Below, one piece after another: positions 38,339-48,543 of a stretch of 64,000 nucleotides of DNA. The DNA comes from JBGCFO01 sp045106955 (GTDB lineage Bacteria; Pseudomonadota; Alphaproteobacteria; Rickettsiales; Rickettsiaceae): assembly GCA_045106955.1 (NCBI GenBank), contig JBGCFO010000003.1:16037-80036 (forward strand). The letters run 5' to 3'. Position numbers and translations under genes: made by a program. The notes under the pieces were generated by a model. That model was not told the origin of the DNA, searched no databases, and was given only the letters and a program-made list of their open reading frames with translations. The number at the start of each line of letters is the position of its first letter. The stretch's first letter is position 1.

Positions 38339-40996
38339 ATGTCGATATCGAAAAATATACAACAAAATCAATATATATCACAATTAAATTGTTCAGCAAA
38401 AAATTATACAATATTTGATATAAATAAACTATCGCAAAAGCTTGAATTGGACATACATAAATTACCATATTCATTAAGGATTCTCTTAGAAAATCTGCTT
38501 AGAAATAACGCTGACGAAAGTAAGTTGTTATCATTTAAAACTTGGCTTATTGATAACAAATCAGATGCAGAAATACCATTTATGCCAACAAGAGTTTTAA
38601 TGCAGGATTTTACAGGTATACCAGCTGTAGTAGATTTGGCGTCCATGAGAGATGCAATGCGTAAATTGAATCGCGATCCATTAAAGATCAATCCAGTTGT
38701 GCCAGTGGATTTAGTTATAGATCATTCTGTGCAAGTAGATTTTTCTAGCACAAACCAGGCATTTGCAAAAAATGTTCAACTTGAAATGCATCGTAATTTT
38801 GAGCGATATCAATTCTTAAAATGGGGACAGTTAACATTTGATAATTTTAGAGTGGTACCTCCAGGAACAGGAATTTGTCATCAAGTAAATTTGGAATATC
38901 TTGCAAAGATCATATGGACAAAGAAATTAGAGAATGGTTCGCTTTTAGCTTATCCAGATAGCATTGTAGGTACTGATAGTCATACAACAATGATTAATGC
39001 GTTATCAATTCTTGGATGGGGAGTTGGAGGAATAGAAGCAGAATCTGCAATGCTTGGATATCCAATATCTATGATATTACCAGAAGTGGTAGGAGTAAAG
39101 CTTACAGGAACACTTAATCCATCTGTAAATGCAACAGATTTAGTGCTAACTATTACAGAAATTTTGAGACGTCAATCTGTTGTTGGTAAATTTGTAGAAT
39201 TTTACGGTGATGCATTGCAACACATCTCCCTAGCTGACAGAGCAACTATAGCTAATATGGCTCCAGAATACGGTGCTACATGTGGCTTTTTCCCAATTGA
39301 TGAGCAAATAATTAATTATCTCAAACTAACAGGACGTGATTCCGATACAATAGAATTAGTAGAAAAATACTCTAAGTCTCAATCTATTTGGTATGACGGA
39401 TCTAGAGATGCTCATTATAGTAATAATATTACAATTGATCTATCACAAATAGAAACTTGTCTAGCTGGACCAAAGCGCCCTCAGGATAGAGTTTCGTTAG
39501 GTAATGTTGGGATAAGTTTTCAATCAATGTTACCAAACAAATCATTTGATAAATATCAAGTACCAAATAAGGAGTATACTTTATCTCATGGGGATGTTGT
39601 AATTGCTGCAATTACAAGTTGTACCAATACATCAAATCCCAAAGTTATGATTGCATCAGCATTGCTTGCAAAAAAAGCTTGCAATCTAGGGATCAAAACA
39701 AAGCCATGGGTAAAGAAGTCATTAGCACCTGGATCTCAAGTAGTTACTCAGTACTTAAGGGAAAGTGGTTTAGATGTATATCTAGATGAGTTAGGTTTTA
39801 ACCTTGTTGGTTATGGATGCACTACATGCATAGGCAATTCCGGCCCATTAGACAAAGACATAGAAAAAACAATTATAAGTAATGATTTAGTTGTCAATTC
39901 TGTTTTATCTGGCAATAGAAACTTTGAAGGACGAATCAATCCATTGGTCAAAGCAAATTATCTTGCATCTCCACCATTAGTTGTTGCATATGCTATTGCT
40001 GGAAATATGATCATTGATATATCAAAACAACCTATTGCTCAAGATGAAAAGGGATGTGATGTGTATTTACAAGATTTGTGGCCAACAAATGATGAGATAG
40101 ATTCTATATTATCCATTATCAACAAGAATATGTTTCTCGATAAATATAATAATGTATTTACAGGAGATCATGTTTGGCAAAATCTATCTGTATCTAAAAG
40201 CGCTACTTATGATTGGAATGCAAATAGCACTTATATTAAAGAGCCTCCATATTTTCATGATATTCAAAAATCGGATGCTAATGCATTAAAAGATATCATT
40301 TGCGCCAATGTGCTATTAAGTCTTGGAGATTCAGTTACAACTGATCATATTTCACCAGCTGGCAATATTTCTTTAAATAGCACGGCTGGTCAATATTTAT
40401 TAGAACATGGAGTATCGCAATCGGAATTCAATTCTTATGGAGCACGAAGAGGAAATCATGAAGTAATGATCAGGGGAACATTTGCAAATATTCGCATTCG
40501 TAATGAATTATGCCCAGGAACAGAAGGTGGAATTGCTCTTAATGCAATAACAAAAAAACAAGCATCTGTATATGATGTTGCGATGTCTTACAAGCAAAGA
40601 TCAATTCCATCTGTAATATTTGCTGGCAAGGAATATGGCACTGGCTCATCCAGAGATTGGGCTGCAAAAGGCACTTTATTGCTTGGTATTAAGGTAGTAA
40701 TTGCAGAAAGTTTTGAACGTATTCATAGATCAAATTTAGTAGGGATGGGAGTTCTACCTATGACATTTGCTAATAATATGACAAGAAAGGATTTAAATTT
40801 AACAGGTTACGAAAATTTAAGTATTTATGGAATTGATAATAATGTAACTCCTTATCAAAAGGTAAAAGCGCAACTTAAAAACCAAGATGGTCAGTTGCTA
40901 AAGGAATTTGAATTAAAATTACAGATATTTACTAACAATGAAATGCTTTATTTAAAACACGGCGGTATATTAAATAATGTTATTAAAAATTCTTAG
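38339..40996 (+). CDS. acnA: Aconitate hydratase A
   Basis: TCA-cycle enzyme converting citrate to isocitrate by a [4Fe-4S] cluster. The 885-residue length is normal for the IRP1-like AcnA. Cluster ligands are Cys428 (ITSCTNTSNP) and Cys494 and Cys497 (GCTTCIGNSGP). Substrate-site segments include DLVIDHSVQVD, GTGICHQVNLEYLA, VGTDSHTTMINAL and GKEYGTGSSRDWAAKGT. It starts 31 bases away from the divergent ccmA. The intact enzyme agrees with a Rickettsiales organism that respires amino-acid-derived carbon through a TCA cycle. Confidence 0.97.
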   Translation: MSISKNIQQNQYISQLNCSAKNYTIFDINKLSQKLELDIHKLPYSLRILLENLLRNNADESKLLSFKTWLIDNKSDAEIPFMPTRVLMQDFTGIPAVVDLASMRDAMRKLNRDPLKINPVVPVDLVIDHSVQVDFSSTNQAFAKNVQLEMHRNFERYQFLKWGQLTFDNFRVVPPGTGICHQVNLEYLAKIIWTKKLENGSLLAYPDSIVGTDSHTTMINALSILGWGVGGIEAESAMLGYPISMILPEVVGVKLTGTLNPSVNATDLVLTITEILRRQSVVGKFVEFYGDALQHISLADRATIANMAPEYGATCGFFPIDEQIINYLKLTGRDSDTIELVEKYSKSQSIWYDGSRDAHYSNNITIDLSQIETCLAGPKRPQDRVSLGNVGISFQSMLPNKSFDKYQVPNKEYTLSHGDVVIAAITSCTNTSNPKVMIASALLAKKACNLGIKTKPWVKKSLAPGSQVVTQYLRESGLDVYLDELGFNLVGYGCTTCIGNSGPLDKDIEKTIISNDLVVNSVLSGNRNFEGRINPLVKANYLASPPLVVAYAIAGNMIIDISKQPIAQDEKGCDVYLQDLWPTNDEIDSILSIINKNMFLDKYNNVFTGDHVWQNLSVSKSATYDWNANSTYIKEPPYFHDIQKSDANALKDIICANVLLSLGDSVTTDHISPAGNISLNSTAGQYLLEHGVSQSEFNSYGARRGNHEVMIRGTFANIRIRNELCPGTEGGIALNAITKKQASVYDVAMSYKQRSIPSVIFAGKEYGTGSSRDWAAKGTLLLGIKVVIAESFERIHRSNLVGMGVLPMTFANNMTRKDLNLTGYENLSIYGIDNNVTPYQKVKAQLKNQDGQLLKEFELKLQIFTNNEMLYLKHGGILNNVIKNS

Positions 40997-41017
40997 ATAT
41001 ATAACAACTTTACGTTT

Positions 41018-42286
41018 ATGAGTTTATGGAAGGTTTTTTCAAACTATAAATTGTTTGAAATATTTGTACTTGGGATTATTAGCGGTATGCCTATGTCTAT
41101 TCTGATTGTAGCATTGAGCGCTTGGCTATATGAGTCTAATATTGCTGTATCAGTGATTACAACATTCGCAGTTGCTAAAATACCTTTTGCATTTAAACCA
41201 TTATGGGCTCCCGTTGTTGATAATACATCTATACCTTATTTAAGTAGATTTGGCCAAAGAAAGAGCTGGATGATGATATGTCTACTTATAAATATTACTA
41301 TATTATTTACAATTTCATCTTTAAATCCATCAGAACATTTGGCGCAATTATATTATTGGACAATATTACTAGGCATTTCAGCTGCAACTTTTGATATTAA
41401 TGCAGATGCTTTTAGGATAGAAAGATTTGACAACCATAAGCAATCCTTGGCTGCGGCTAGTATGGTTTTTGGCTATCGAATAGGCATGCTAATGGCTGGA
41501 GCAGGTTCTCTATATTTTTCTGAATTAACAAGTTGGGGCGGTAATTTTCAAATGCTTAGTTTGATTTTTGCCATGGGGTTAGTTTTTGTGTATTTCCTCA
41601 ATGAGGAAAAAATATTTAGAAGCTTAGATGGGATTTCAATATCTTCATTCAAAATCATTATTTTAGAACCTTTTTTAGAATTTTTTCATAAGAATCGATC
41701 TATTATTATAATATTAGGAGTGTTTTCGTTTAAGATTGGAGACGTGATGTTAGGATCTGTAGCAAATGTATTTTATCTAAAATTAGGGTTCTCTAAAAGT
41801 GAGATTGCATCTATTACAAAACTATGGGGTCTGTGCGCAACTATCGTTGGGTCTTATATAGGAGGAGTTATTATATATAAAATTGGCAATTTAAATGGAT
41901 TAATTGTAACAGGCCTGATTCAGTCTGTAACTAATCTTGGCTTTCTATGGTTAAATTATCACCCTGGTGATTTATACGCTCTTACAATTTCTATTACTCT
42001 TGAAAATATTGGGAATGGAATGGGAACGGTAGCTTTAGTTGGATACATTAGCTATTTGTGCAATAAGCGTTATTCAGCTACTCAATACGCTTTATTTAGC
42101 AGTTGTTCTACATTTGCCAACGATACTGTATCTATCTACACTGGTCATTTAGTTGAATTGATTGGGTGGGAAATATTTTTACTTTCTACTGCGTTTTTTG
42201 GATTACCTAGCATCATGTTGTTTGTGTATTTACGATTTTATTTTCTAAATTCTGGAATTAACAAACCAGTAATAATTCAAAAATAA
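41018..42286 (+). CDS. AmpG-like MFS permease, copy 2
   Basis: A 422-residue major facilitator, about 12 helices, diverged from the copy at 4698 but of the same AmpG type: GIISGMPMSILIVALSAWLYES, VAKIPFAFKPLWAPVVD, a proline-containing loop before GQRKSWM, and DINADAFRIER in helix 4. Presumably it imports peptidoglycan fragments or a related solute; several AmpG-like copies in Rickettsiales are thought to have different substrates. It is 21 bases after acnA and may be co-transcribed with it. Another reading is a general MFS carrier of unknown substrate. Confidence 0.72.
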   Translation: MSLWKVFSNYKLFEIFVLGIISGMPMSILIVALSAWLYESNIAVSVITTFAVAKIPFAFKPLWAPVVDNTSIPYLSRFGQRKSWMMICLLINITILFTISSLNPSEHLAQLYYWTILLGISAATFDINADAFRIERFDNHKQSLAAASMVFGYRIGMLMAGAGSLYFSELTSWGGNFQMLSLIFAMGLVFVYFLNEEKIFRSLDGISISSFKIIILEPFLEFFHKNRSIIIILGVFSFKIGDVMLGSVANVFYLKLGFSKSEIASITKLWGLCATIVGSYIGGVIIYKIGNLNGLIVTGLIQSVTNLGFLWLNYHPGDLYALTISITLENIGNGMGTVALVGYISYLCNKRYSATQYALFSSCSTFANDTVSIYTGHLVELIGWEIFLLSTAFFGLPSIMLFVYLRFYFLNSGINKPVIIQK

Positions 42287-42291
42287 GTAAT

Positions 42292-43038
42292 TTAAACAGT
42301 GATTTCAAAACCATCATATAAAGGAACAATATTACTTGGCAAATATTTTTGTATTTCAAAATAATCTATATTATGTCTCATGTTAGTGAGTAATATTTTT
42401 TTTGGTTTATATTTTTCATTCCATTGAAGGACTTTGTCTAATCCTGCATGGCTAAAATTAGATTCATAACTAGCGCAGTCAAGAACCCATTGTTCTATGT
42501 TATGCAAAAATTCTTCTGACTCCTTCGGAAAACTAACTACATCCGTAGAATAAACAAAATTTCCAATTCTTATGCCTGCGCTATTTACAGATCCATGATG
42601 TTGTTTAAAAAATATCATGTCGATATTACCAATTGTCTTTTTATCTGGATATTTTATAATGTTGATATTCATCACATTATCCCTTAGTAAGTAATGATAT
42701 TTATTTGCAATTGATTTACCAGAATCGAAATCAGTGAAAATTTCTATTGGTTTTTTATGATAAAAAGAGAAAATACGTAATTCTTCAATACCAGCAACAT
42801 GATCAGCATGATCATGAGTTAAAATAGCATAATCAACATTATCAATCTTAGCTCTTAGCAATTGCTGCTTTATATCGAATCCAAAATCAACCAATATCTT
42901 TTTATTATTTTTAGCAATAATGATTGCGGATCTTGAGCGTTTATTATATGGTGAGTCTGATAAACATGTGTTACATTTGCAGCCTATTACTGGAGTTCCA
43001 AAAGAGGCTCCACAACCAAGTATTGTAATTTTAACCAT
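42292..43038 (-). CDS. Metallo-beta-lactamase-fold hydrolase (PhnP-like)
   Basis: A 248-residue zinc phosphodiesterase-like protein. The N-terminal LGCGASFGTPVIGCKCNTC, with a Cys-rich loop, is characteristic of the PhnP subgroup; the metal-binding motif THDHADH lies at about residues 73-79, and further ligands appear in FFKQHHGS, YSTDVVS and a late His (NMRHNIDY). Members cleave cyclic phosphodiesters such as 5-phosphoribosyl 1,2-cyclic phosphate. No phosphonate genes are nearby, so the substrate is open. Convergent with the AmpG-like gene. Confidence 0.82.
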   Translation of the reverse strand: MVKITILGCGASFGTPVIGCKCNTCLSDSPYNKRSRSAIIIAKNNKKILVDFGFDIKQQLLRAKIDNVDYAILTHDHADHVAGIEELRIFSFYHKKPIEIFTDFDSGKSIANKYHYLLRDNVMNINIIKYPDKKTIGNIDMIFFKQHHGSVNSAGIRIGNFVYSTDVVSFPKESEEFLHNIEQWVLDCASYESNFSHAGLDKVLQWNEKYKPKKILLTNMRHNIDYFEIQKYLPSNIVPLYDGFEITV

Positions 43039-43074
43039 GATTATTTAATTATATTTTCGTCTAATTAATATATT

Positions 43075-43746
43075 TTGCTTATGTTGCAATTATATGATGT
43101 AGCTTATAATTGGCTAGGATTAAATCAATATTTATTTTTAGAGATTAATAAAATAACCAATATTGGCATATTACCATCATTATTGCAATTTACTTCTCAT
43201 TTTTTTGATATATTTCATTTTTCAATATACTACATTATGATTTGTTTATATTACTATATAACATTCAGAAATAATCAAGCAAAACTTAGCCAAAAAGCAT
43301 TAGAGAAGGTTTTTTGGTCTAAATATAATCATATGATACTGATTGGAACGACATATGTTATGTTAGGATGTACATATGCATTTTTAAAATTTTCTATCAA
43401 TTTTCCAAGGCCGTTTTGTTCTATAAAAAGCTATTATACAGTTGCCAACATTGATGCAGAAAGATGTTTATCTGGCTTTCCTAGTGCTCATATAGCTATT
43501 GCAGTTTTAATTTTATATTGTTTTAAACCTTGCCTATCAAAGATGCAGACAATATTTGGTATAATAATTATTGTATTAGTAGGACTATCTCGTATTAGTC
43601 TAGCAATGCATTATCCAGCTGATCTATTATACAGTATATTGTTTATGATTTTTATAATATATCTTAGTAAAATTTTTGTTAGCATTTTTAAAAACAATAT
43701 TGTTAAATATATTGGAAATATGATATTAACAACTATAGTTAAATAG
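43075..43746 (+). CDS. PAP2-family membrane phosphatase
   Basis: A 223-residue inner-membrane protein with about five to six helices. The three phosphatase motifs are present: KFSINFPRP (KX6RP), GFPSAHIAI (the PSGH motif, with Ala in place of Gly), and SRISLAMHYPAD (SRX5HX3D). Such enzymes dephosphorylate lipid phosphates such as undecaprenyl pyrophosphate, phosphatidic acid or phosphatidylglycerol phosphate at the periplasmic face. In this setting a role in lipid-carrier recycling for peptidoglycan or LPS is plausible but not shown. It is divergent from the MBL hydrolase and 43 bases upstream of trxB. Confidence 0.85.
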   Translation: MLMLQLYDVAYNWLGLNQYLFLEINKITNIGILPSLLQFTSHFFDIFHFSIYYIMICLYYYITFRNNQAKLSQKALEKVFWSKYNHMILIGTTYVMLGCTYAFLKFSINFPRPFCSIKSYYTVANIDAERCLSGFPSAHIAIAVLILYCFKPCLSKMQTIFGIIIIVLVGLSRISLAMHYPADLLYSILFMIFIIYLSKIFVSIFKNNIVKYIGNMILTTIVK

Positions 43747-43789
43747 ATAAAATAGCAAAAATATTTAAATTAGTAACAAGAATTATAAC

Positions 43790-44737
43790 ATGGAAACGAC
43801 AAAAAAAATTCAAACACAATTAATGATTATAGGCTCAGGGCCGGCAGGTTTAAGTGCGGCAATTTACTCTGCTAGAGCGGCTTTAAAGCCAATATTATTG
43901 CAAGGTATGGAGCCTGGAGGACAACTTACAATTACAACTGACGTTGAAAACTATCCAGGATTTGCTGATATTGTTCAAGGGCCTTGGCTGATGGAGCAAA
44001 TGACAAAACAAGCAGAAAATGTTGGTACAAAATTATGCTTTGACTATGCAACAAGTGTTGATTTATCAACAAGGCCATTTATCATCAAAACTGGACTAGG
44101 AAAAACTTATGCAGCAGATAGTGTAATTATAAGTACAGGAGCGCAGGCTAAGTGGCTAGGGTTAGAATCTGAAACAAAATATCAGGGATTTGGTGTTTCT
44201 GGATGCGCGACATGCGATGGTGTATTTTTTAAAGATCAGGAAATAGTGGTTATAGGAGGCGGCAATACCGCCGTAGAGGAAGCTATGTATTTAACTAATC
44301 ATGCAAACAAGGTTCATTTAATACATAGAAGAGATAGTCTAAGAGCAGAAAAAATATTACAAGAGAGATTGTTTAAAAATAAGAAAATTAATGTAATATG
44401 GAATCATGTTTTGGAGGAAATTTTAGGCAATGAGAATCCAAAATCTGTAACTCACGTTAAGATCAAAAACGTTACAAATAATCAAGTGACAAGCATGCCA
44501 TGCAGCGGAGTATTTATTGCGATTGGGCATAAGCCAAACACAGAGTTGTTTAAAGATCAATTAGAATTAGATGACGAAGGGTATATCATCACCAAATCAG
44601 ATTCAACACAAACTAGCGTAGCAGGAGTATTTGCAGCTGGTGATGTGCAAGATAAGATTTTTAGACAAGCAGTGACCGCTGCCGGAACTGGTTGTATGGC
44701 AGCTTTAGAAGCAGAGAAGTTTTTAAATAATAAATAA
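43790..44737 (+). CDS. trxB: Thioredoxin reductase
   Basis: NADPH-dependent flavoenzyme that keeps thioredoxin reduced. The 315 residues include the FAD-binding IIGSGPAGLSAAIYSARA (about 13-30), the redox-active CATC (Cys139 and Cys142, in GCATCDG), the NADPH-binding VIGGGNTAVEEAMYL and the second FAD motif GVFAAGDVQD. Length and motif order are standard. It heads a run of plus-strand genes with dnaB (29 bases downstream) and nagZ. Confidence 0.97.
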   Translation: METTKKIQTQLMIIGSGPAGLSAAIYSARAALKPILLQGMEPGGQLTITTDVENYPGFADIVQGPWLMEQMTKQAENVGTKLCFDYATSVDLSTRPFIIKTGLGKTYAADSVIISTGAQAKWLGLESETKYQGFGVSGCATCDGVFFKDQEIVVIGGGNTAVEEAMYLTNHANKVHLIHRRDSLRAEKILQERLFKNKKINVIWNHVLEEILGNENPKSVTHVKIKNVTNNQVTSMPCSGVFIAIGHKPNTELFKDQLELDDEGYIITKSDSTQTSVAGVFAAGDVQDKIFRQAVTAAGTGCMAALEAEKFLNNK

Positions 44738-44766
44738 TCATTATAGATAAAGACGGGTAAAATTCA

Positions 44767-46257
44767 ATGAAACAAGAGGTCAAAGAACAACAAAATCCTA
44801 CTTTGCATAGAATATTGCCGTATAATATTCAAGCTGAGCAAACTTTACTTGGAGCAATTTTAATTAATATCGAATTGTTTTATCAAGTACATGAAGTACT
44901 TATACCAGATCATTTTTTTGACGTATTACATCAAAAAATATTTAACTCAATAATTAAGATTTTAGACAAAGATATGACGCCAACATCATTAACTGTCTCT
45001 ATGATGTTGAATCAAGAACCAAGTTTTATTAATGCTGGCGGCAGGGAATATCTCAACAAATTAACAACAATGTCTATGATGGTTATTAGCGTTAATGATT
45101 ATTGCAAATTAGTCTATGACTTAGCTTTAAAACGTTATTTAATCAATCTTGGAGAAAATATAGTAAATAATGCTTATGATGTGTCTTTAGAAAAAGATGC
45201 AATGGAACAAATAGAGTATGCAGAAACATCTTTATATAATCTTGCTACTACCGGCAAAACTCAAAGCGGTTTTATCGCATTATCTGAAACATTATCAGAT
45301 TCTTTACTAAGCATAGATCGCATCATAAAGCACCCAAAACATGTTACCGGAATATCTACCGGATTCTATGACCTTGATCAAAAATTATCTGGTTTTCACA
45401 ATTCCGATTTAATTATTATCGCGGCCAGGCCGTCAATGGGCAAGACAGCATTTGCAATTAATTTAGCTATAAATGCTTGCTATGCATTACAAGAACGAGA
45501 TGAAAAAAAAGAAGGCGCAGTAGGATTTTTCTCCTTAGAGATGTCATCGGAAGAATTAGCCTATCGTATATTGTCTATGGAAGCAAATATTCCTGGAACG
45601 AAATTACGCTCTGGTAAAATCATAGAATCAGAATATAATCTTCTTTCTCAATCTTCCGATAAGCTTTCAAAGTTAAATTTATTTATTGATGATACTCCAG
45701 CCCTTTCAATATCGGCATTACGAAGTCGTGCAAGAAAATTAAAGCGTAAGCATAATTTATCAATCTTATTTATTGATTATTTGCAATTGATAAGAGCTAG
45801 TGGCCGCCATGACAATAGAAACTTAGAAATTACAGAAATTACACAATCTCTAAAAGCGATTGCAAAAGAATTGAAAATACCAGTGATAGTTCTTTCTCAG
45901 CTATCAAGAGCAGTCGAGGCAAGATCGGATAAAAGACCTATGTTATCAGATCTAAGGGAGTCAGGCTCAATTGAGCAGGATAGTGATATTGTAATGTTTC
46001 TTTACCGTGAAGAATATTACGTTGTTCGATCTGAACCTGAAGGAGGTAGCGATAAACATAATAATTGGCAAACAAATATTGATGATGTGCATAATAAAGC
46101 TGATATAATTGTTGCTAAACATAGAAATGGTCCAGTTGGGAGCGTGACATTATTTTATGATACAATGCACTCTAAATTTGGCAATGTATCAAATCTCAAA
46201 AAAGGCGATGATGATCGTCTAGAAAGCTTATCTCAAGAAAATAAAATGGCAGAATAA
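44767..46257 (+). CDS. dnaB: Replicative DNA helicase DnaB
   Basis: Hexameric helicase that unwinds DNA at the replication fork. The 496 residues have an N-terminal primase-interaction domain (PYNIQAEQTLLGAILIN), a linker helix, and the RecA-like C-terminal domain with Walker A AARPSMGKTAFAIN (about 218-231), Walker B LFIDYLQLI, the LSQLSRAVEARSDKRPMLSD segment and LRESGSIEQDSD. It is free of inteins. Its stop shares one base with the start of nagZ, so the two are translationally coupled, an unusual partnership for a replication gene. Confidence 0.97.
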   Translation: MKQEVKEQQNPTLHRILPYNIQAEQTLLGAILINIELFYQVHEVLIPDHFFDVLHQKIFNSIIKILDKDMTPTSLTVSMMLNQEPSFINAGGREYLNKLTTMSMMVISVNDYCKLVYDLALKRYLINLGENIVNNAYDVSLEKDAMEQIEYAETSLYNLATTGKTQSGFIALSETLSDSLLSIDRIIKHPKHVTGISTGFYDLDQKLSGFHNSDLIIIAARPSMGKTAFAINLAINACYALQERDEKKEGAVGFFSLEMSSEELAYRILSMEANIPGTKLRSGKIIESEYNLLSQSSDKLSKLNLFIDDTPALSISALRSRARKLKRKHNLSILFIDYLQLIRASGRHDNRNLEITEITQSLKAIAKELKIPVIVLSQLSRAVEARSDKRPMLSDLRESGSIEQDSDIVMFLYREEYYVVRSEPEGGSDKHNNWQTNIDDVHNKADIIVAKHRNGPVGSVTLFYDTMHSKFGNVSNLKKGDDDRLESLSQENKMAE

Positions 46258-47264
46258 TGAGTTATTTATGCCCAATCATTATTGGTATATCTGGTCCAAA
46301 ACTTAATGCAAAAGAAATAGAGTTATTTAGCAAGCATATTGTTTTTGGGTTTATTTTATTTTCTAGGAATATAGAATCATCTGAGCAATTGAAGGATCTA
46401 GTGACAGATCTTAAATCTTTATATAATGGTAAGCATACTCCGTTAATTTTTATCGATCAAGAAGGTGGCAGGGTAAGAAGATTAAAACCACCGATTATAT
46501 CAAGAGATTACTCACCAGCAAAATATTTTTCAGATCTGTATAATCCTAGAGCAAAAGATATCGCAATTGATAAAGTACGCGCACATTACATTTCCATTAT
46601 GAATGATCTAAACAGTTTTGGAATAGATTCTCCATGCGCTCCAGTTGCAGATTTACACTTCGAGCATACGCATGATGTAATAGGTGATCGTAGCTTTGGA
46701 GGAGATGTTGATCAAGTTGTTGATTTATGCAATGCATCGATAGATGCAATTGTTAGTACAAATGGCATTCCAATTATAAAGCATATCCCTGGACACGGCA
46801 GAGCTCGATCTGATTCTCATTTATCCTTGCCAATTATTGATACAAATATAAAGGAGCTTAATAGAACTGATTTCGATGTATTTCGAAAGTTGGTGAAAAA
46901 TCCAAATTTAGATTATGCAATGACTGCTCATATAGTTTATACTGCTCTTGACATAGATAATCCAATTACAACTTCTGTTGATGCAATTGAGTATATTCGT
47001 CATAGTATAGGCTTTAAAGGCAAAATTATTTCGGACGATATAGGAATGCTTGCACTGCACGGAGGTATAGGTGCTAAATATTTTAATTCAAGAAATCCTA
47101 TAAATCCAGTTGACCCATTAGTCATGCAAGGTAAAAAATGTCATTTTGAATTTATACAAAGCTTATGTAATATTGCTAGTCAGTCATTAAATGCTGGATG
47201 CGATATTCTATGTCATTGCAGTGGTAATATAGAAGAAATGCAAGCAATTTTAACTAATATTTGA
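46257..47264 (+). CDS. nagZ: Beta-N-acetylhexosaminidase NagZ
   Basis: Glycoside hydrolase family 3 enzyme that removes GlcNAc from anhydro-muropeptides in the cytoplasm during peptidoglycan recycling. The 335-residue protein has FIDQEGGRVRRLKPP, the catalytic loop KHIPGHGRARSDSHLSLP (about 177-194, including the catalytic His and Asp) and ISDDIGMLAL. It logically follows the AmpG-like permeases in this window, which would import its substrate. It is coupled to dnaB by a one-base overlap and is convergent with lysC. Confidence 0.95.
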   Translation: MSYLCPIIIGISGPKLNAKEIELFSKHIVFGFILFSRNIESSEQLKDLVTDLKSLYNGKHTPLIFIDQEGGRVRRLKPPIISRDYSPAKYFSDLYNPRAKDIAIDKVRAHYISIMNDLNSFGIDSPCAPVADLHFEHTHDVIGDRSFGGDVDQVVDLCNASIDAIVSTNGIPIIKHIPGHGRARSDSHLSLPIIDTNIKELNRTDFDVFRKLVKNPNLDYAMTAHIVYTALDIDNPITTSVDAIEYIRHSIGFKGKIISDDIGMLALHGGIGAKYFNSRNPINPVDPLVMQGKKCHFEFIQSLCNIASQSLNAGCDILCHCSGNIEEMQAILTNI

Positions 47265-47288
47265 TATTAGTTAACTATAAAATTTTAT

Positions 47289-48503
47289 TTATAGTAATTT
47301 GTTATGCAATAATTTAGTTACCTCCTCTGCTTGAGAATCGTGAATAATCATAGAAATTTTATTTTCTGTGATTTGCAATAAAAAAACATCTATATTGTTG
47401 AATTTTAAAATATCTGTAATGTGAATCAAAACATCATGATTATTTTTAAAACCACATCCAATAATAGCAATGGCAGCAATATGATCATTAAAATCAGCAG
47501 AAATATTATTTTGAAGAAATAATTGCTCTAATCGAGATTTATCAATCAATTGGGCTATAAACTTATTTTTTTCATTGCACACCAAAAGTTCAATATGAAC
47601 TTGGTTGCGATTAAGTAACTCAATAATATTGATCACGTTAGAATCTTGAATTATCACTTCTAATAAATTTTTATTATATGTAATAGCTTTAACAATAGAA
47701 TCTTCCATAATATCTTTTTTATATTTTGTAATTAATGTGTAAGTAGATTTTGGATCAAAAGATGATAGAATTTTAATAGATATGTTATGCCTCATTGCGA
47801 TTTCTACACATCTTGAATGTAAAACTTTTGCTCCTGAGGTAGACAATTCCAACATTTCTTCAAAACTAATTTGATCTATCTTTTTTGCATTAACAATTAA
47901 CCTTGGATCTCCTGAGAATAGACCGTCAACATCAGTATAAATTTCACATAAATTTGCATTAATTTTAGCGGCTATAAGTGCAGCCGTGATATCAGAACCT
48001 CCTCTTCCCAATGTCACAATACGAGACTCACTATTAATCGCTTGAAACCCTGCAATAACCGGCACAACCTTATCAGATAAACATTGTTTTATCAAACTAT
48101 CGTTTACATCCAGAACTCGTGCTTGGCCATATTGATTTTCATATGCTAGTATTGGCAATTGCCAAGCTAGGATAGATCTAGCTTTGACGCCTTTCCTTTG
48201 AAGGGCTAAAGCTAATAAACCAGCTGATACAACCTCACCACTAGATAGAACACTGTCAATTTCAAGTAAAGCCTCTTCATGATTATCCGAATTATTCAAA
48301 GAAGAGATGGCACTACATAGACTAATAAGATTGTTTGTATCTCCAGCAATGGCAGACACAACTACTACAAGCTGATCATATTTTTGCAAAGATGAAATGA
48401 TGATATCAGAAACAGCATTAATTCGATCAATTCCCTCTAATGAAGTACCTCCAAATTTTTGTACTATTAATGACATATTATTTGAATTTGAAATATTTCC
48501 CAT
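47289..48503 (-). CDS. lysC: Aspartokinase
   Basis: First step of the aspartate pathway: phosphorylates L-aspartate toward lysine, diaminopimelate, threonine and methionine. Typical segments are VQKFGGTSLEGIDRI at the N-terminus, GEVVSAGLLALAL, TLGRGGSDITAALIA and ITYNKNLLEVIIQD; two C-terminal ACT domains (about residues 255-404) suggest feedback control. Homologues normally begin at MSLIVQKFGG, so translation may start at the ATG at 48476 and not at 48503. In Rickettsiales the pathway is kept mainly to make diaminopimelate for peptidoglycan, which fits the recycling genes nearby. Confidence 0.94.
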   Translation of the reverse strand: MGNISNSNNMSLIVQKFGGTSLEGIDRINAVSDIIISSLQKYDQLVVVVSAIAGDTNNLISLCSAISSLNNSDNHEEALLEIDSVLSSGEVVSAGLLALALQRKGVKARSILAWQLPILAYENQYGQARVLDVNDSLIKQCLSDKVVPVIAGFQAINSESRIVTLGRGGSDITAALIAAKINANLCEIYTDVDGLFSGDPRLIVNAKKIDQISFEEMLELSTSGAKVLHSRCVEIAMRHNISIKILSSFDPKSTYTLITKYKKDIMEDSIVKAITYNKNLLEVIIQDSNVINIIELLNRNQVHIELLVCNEKNKFIAQLIDKSRLEQLFLQNNISADFNDHIAAIAIIGCGFKNNHDVLIHITDILKFNNIDVFLLQITENKISMIIHDSQAEEVTKLLHNKLL

Positions 48504-48543
48504 CTAACAACATACTGATATACAGCTATATACCTCTAAATTC

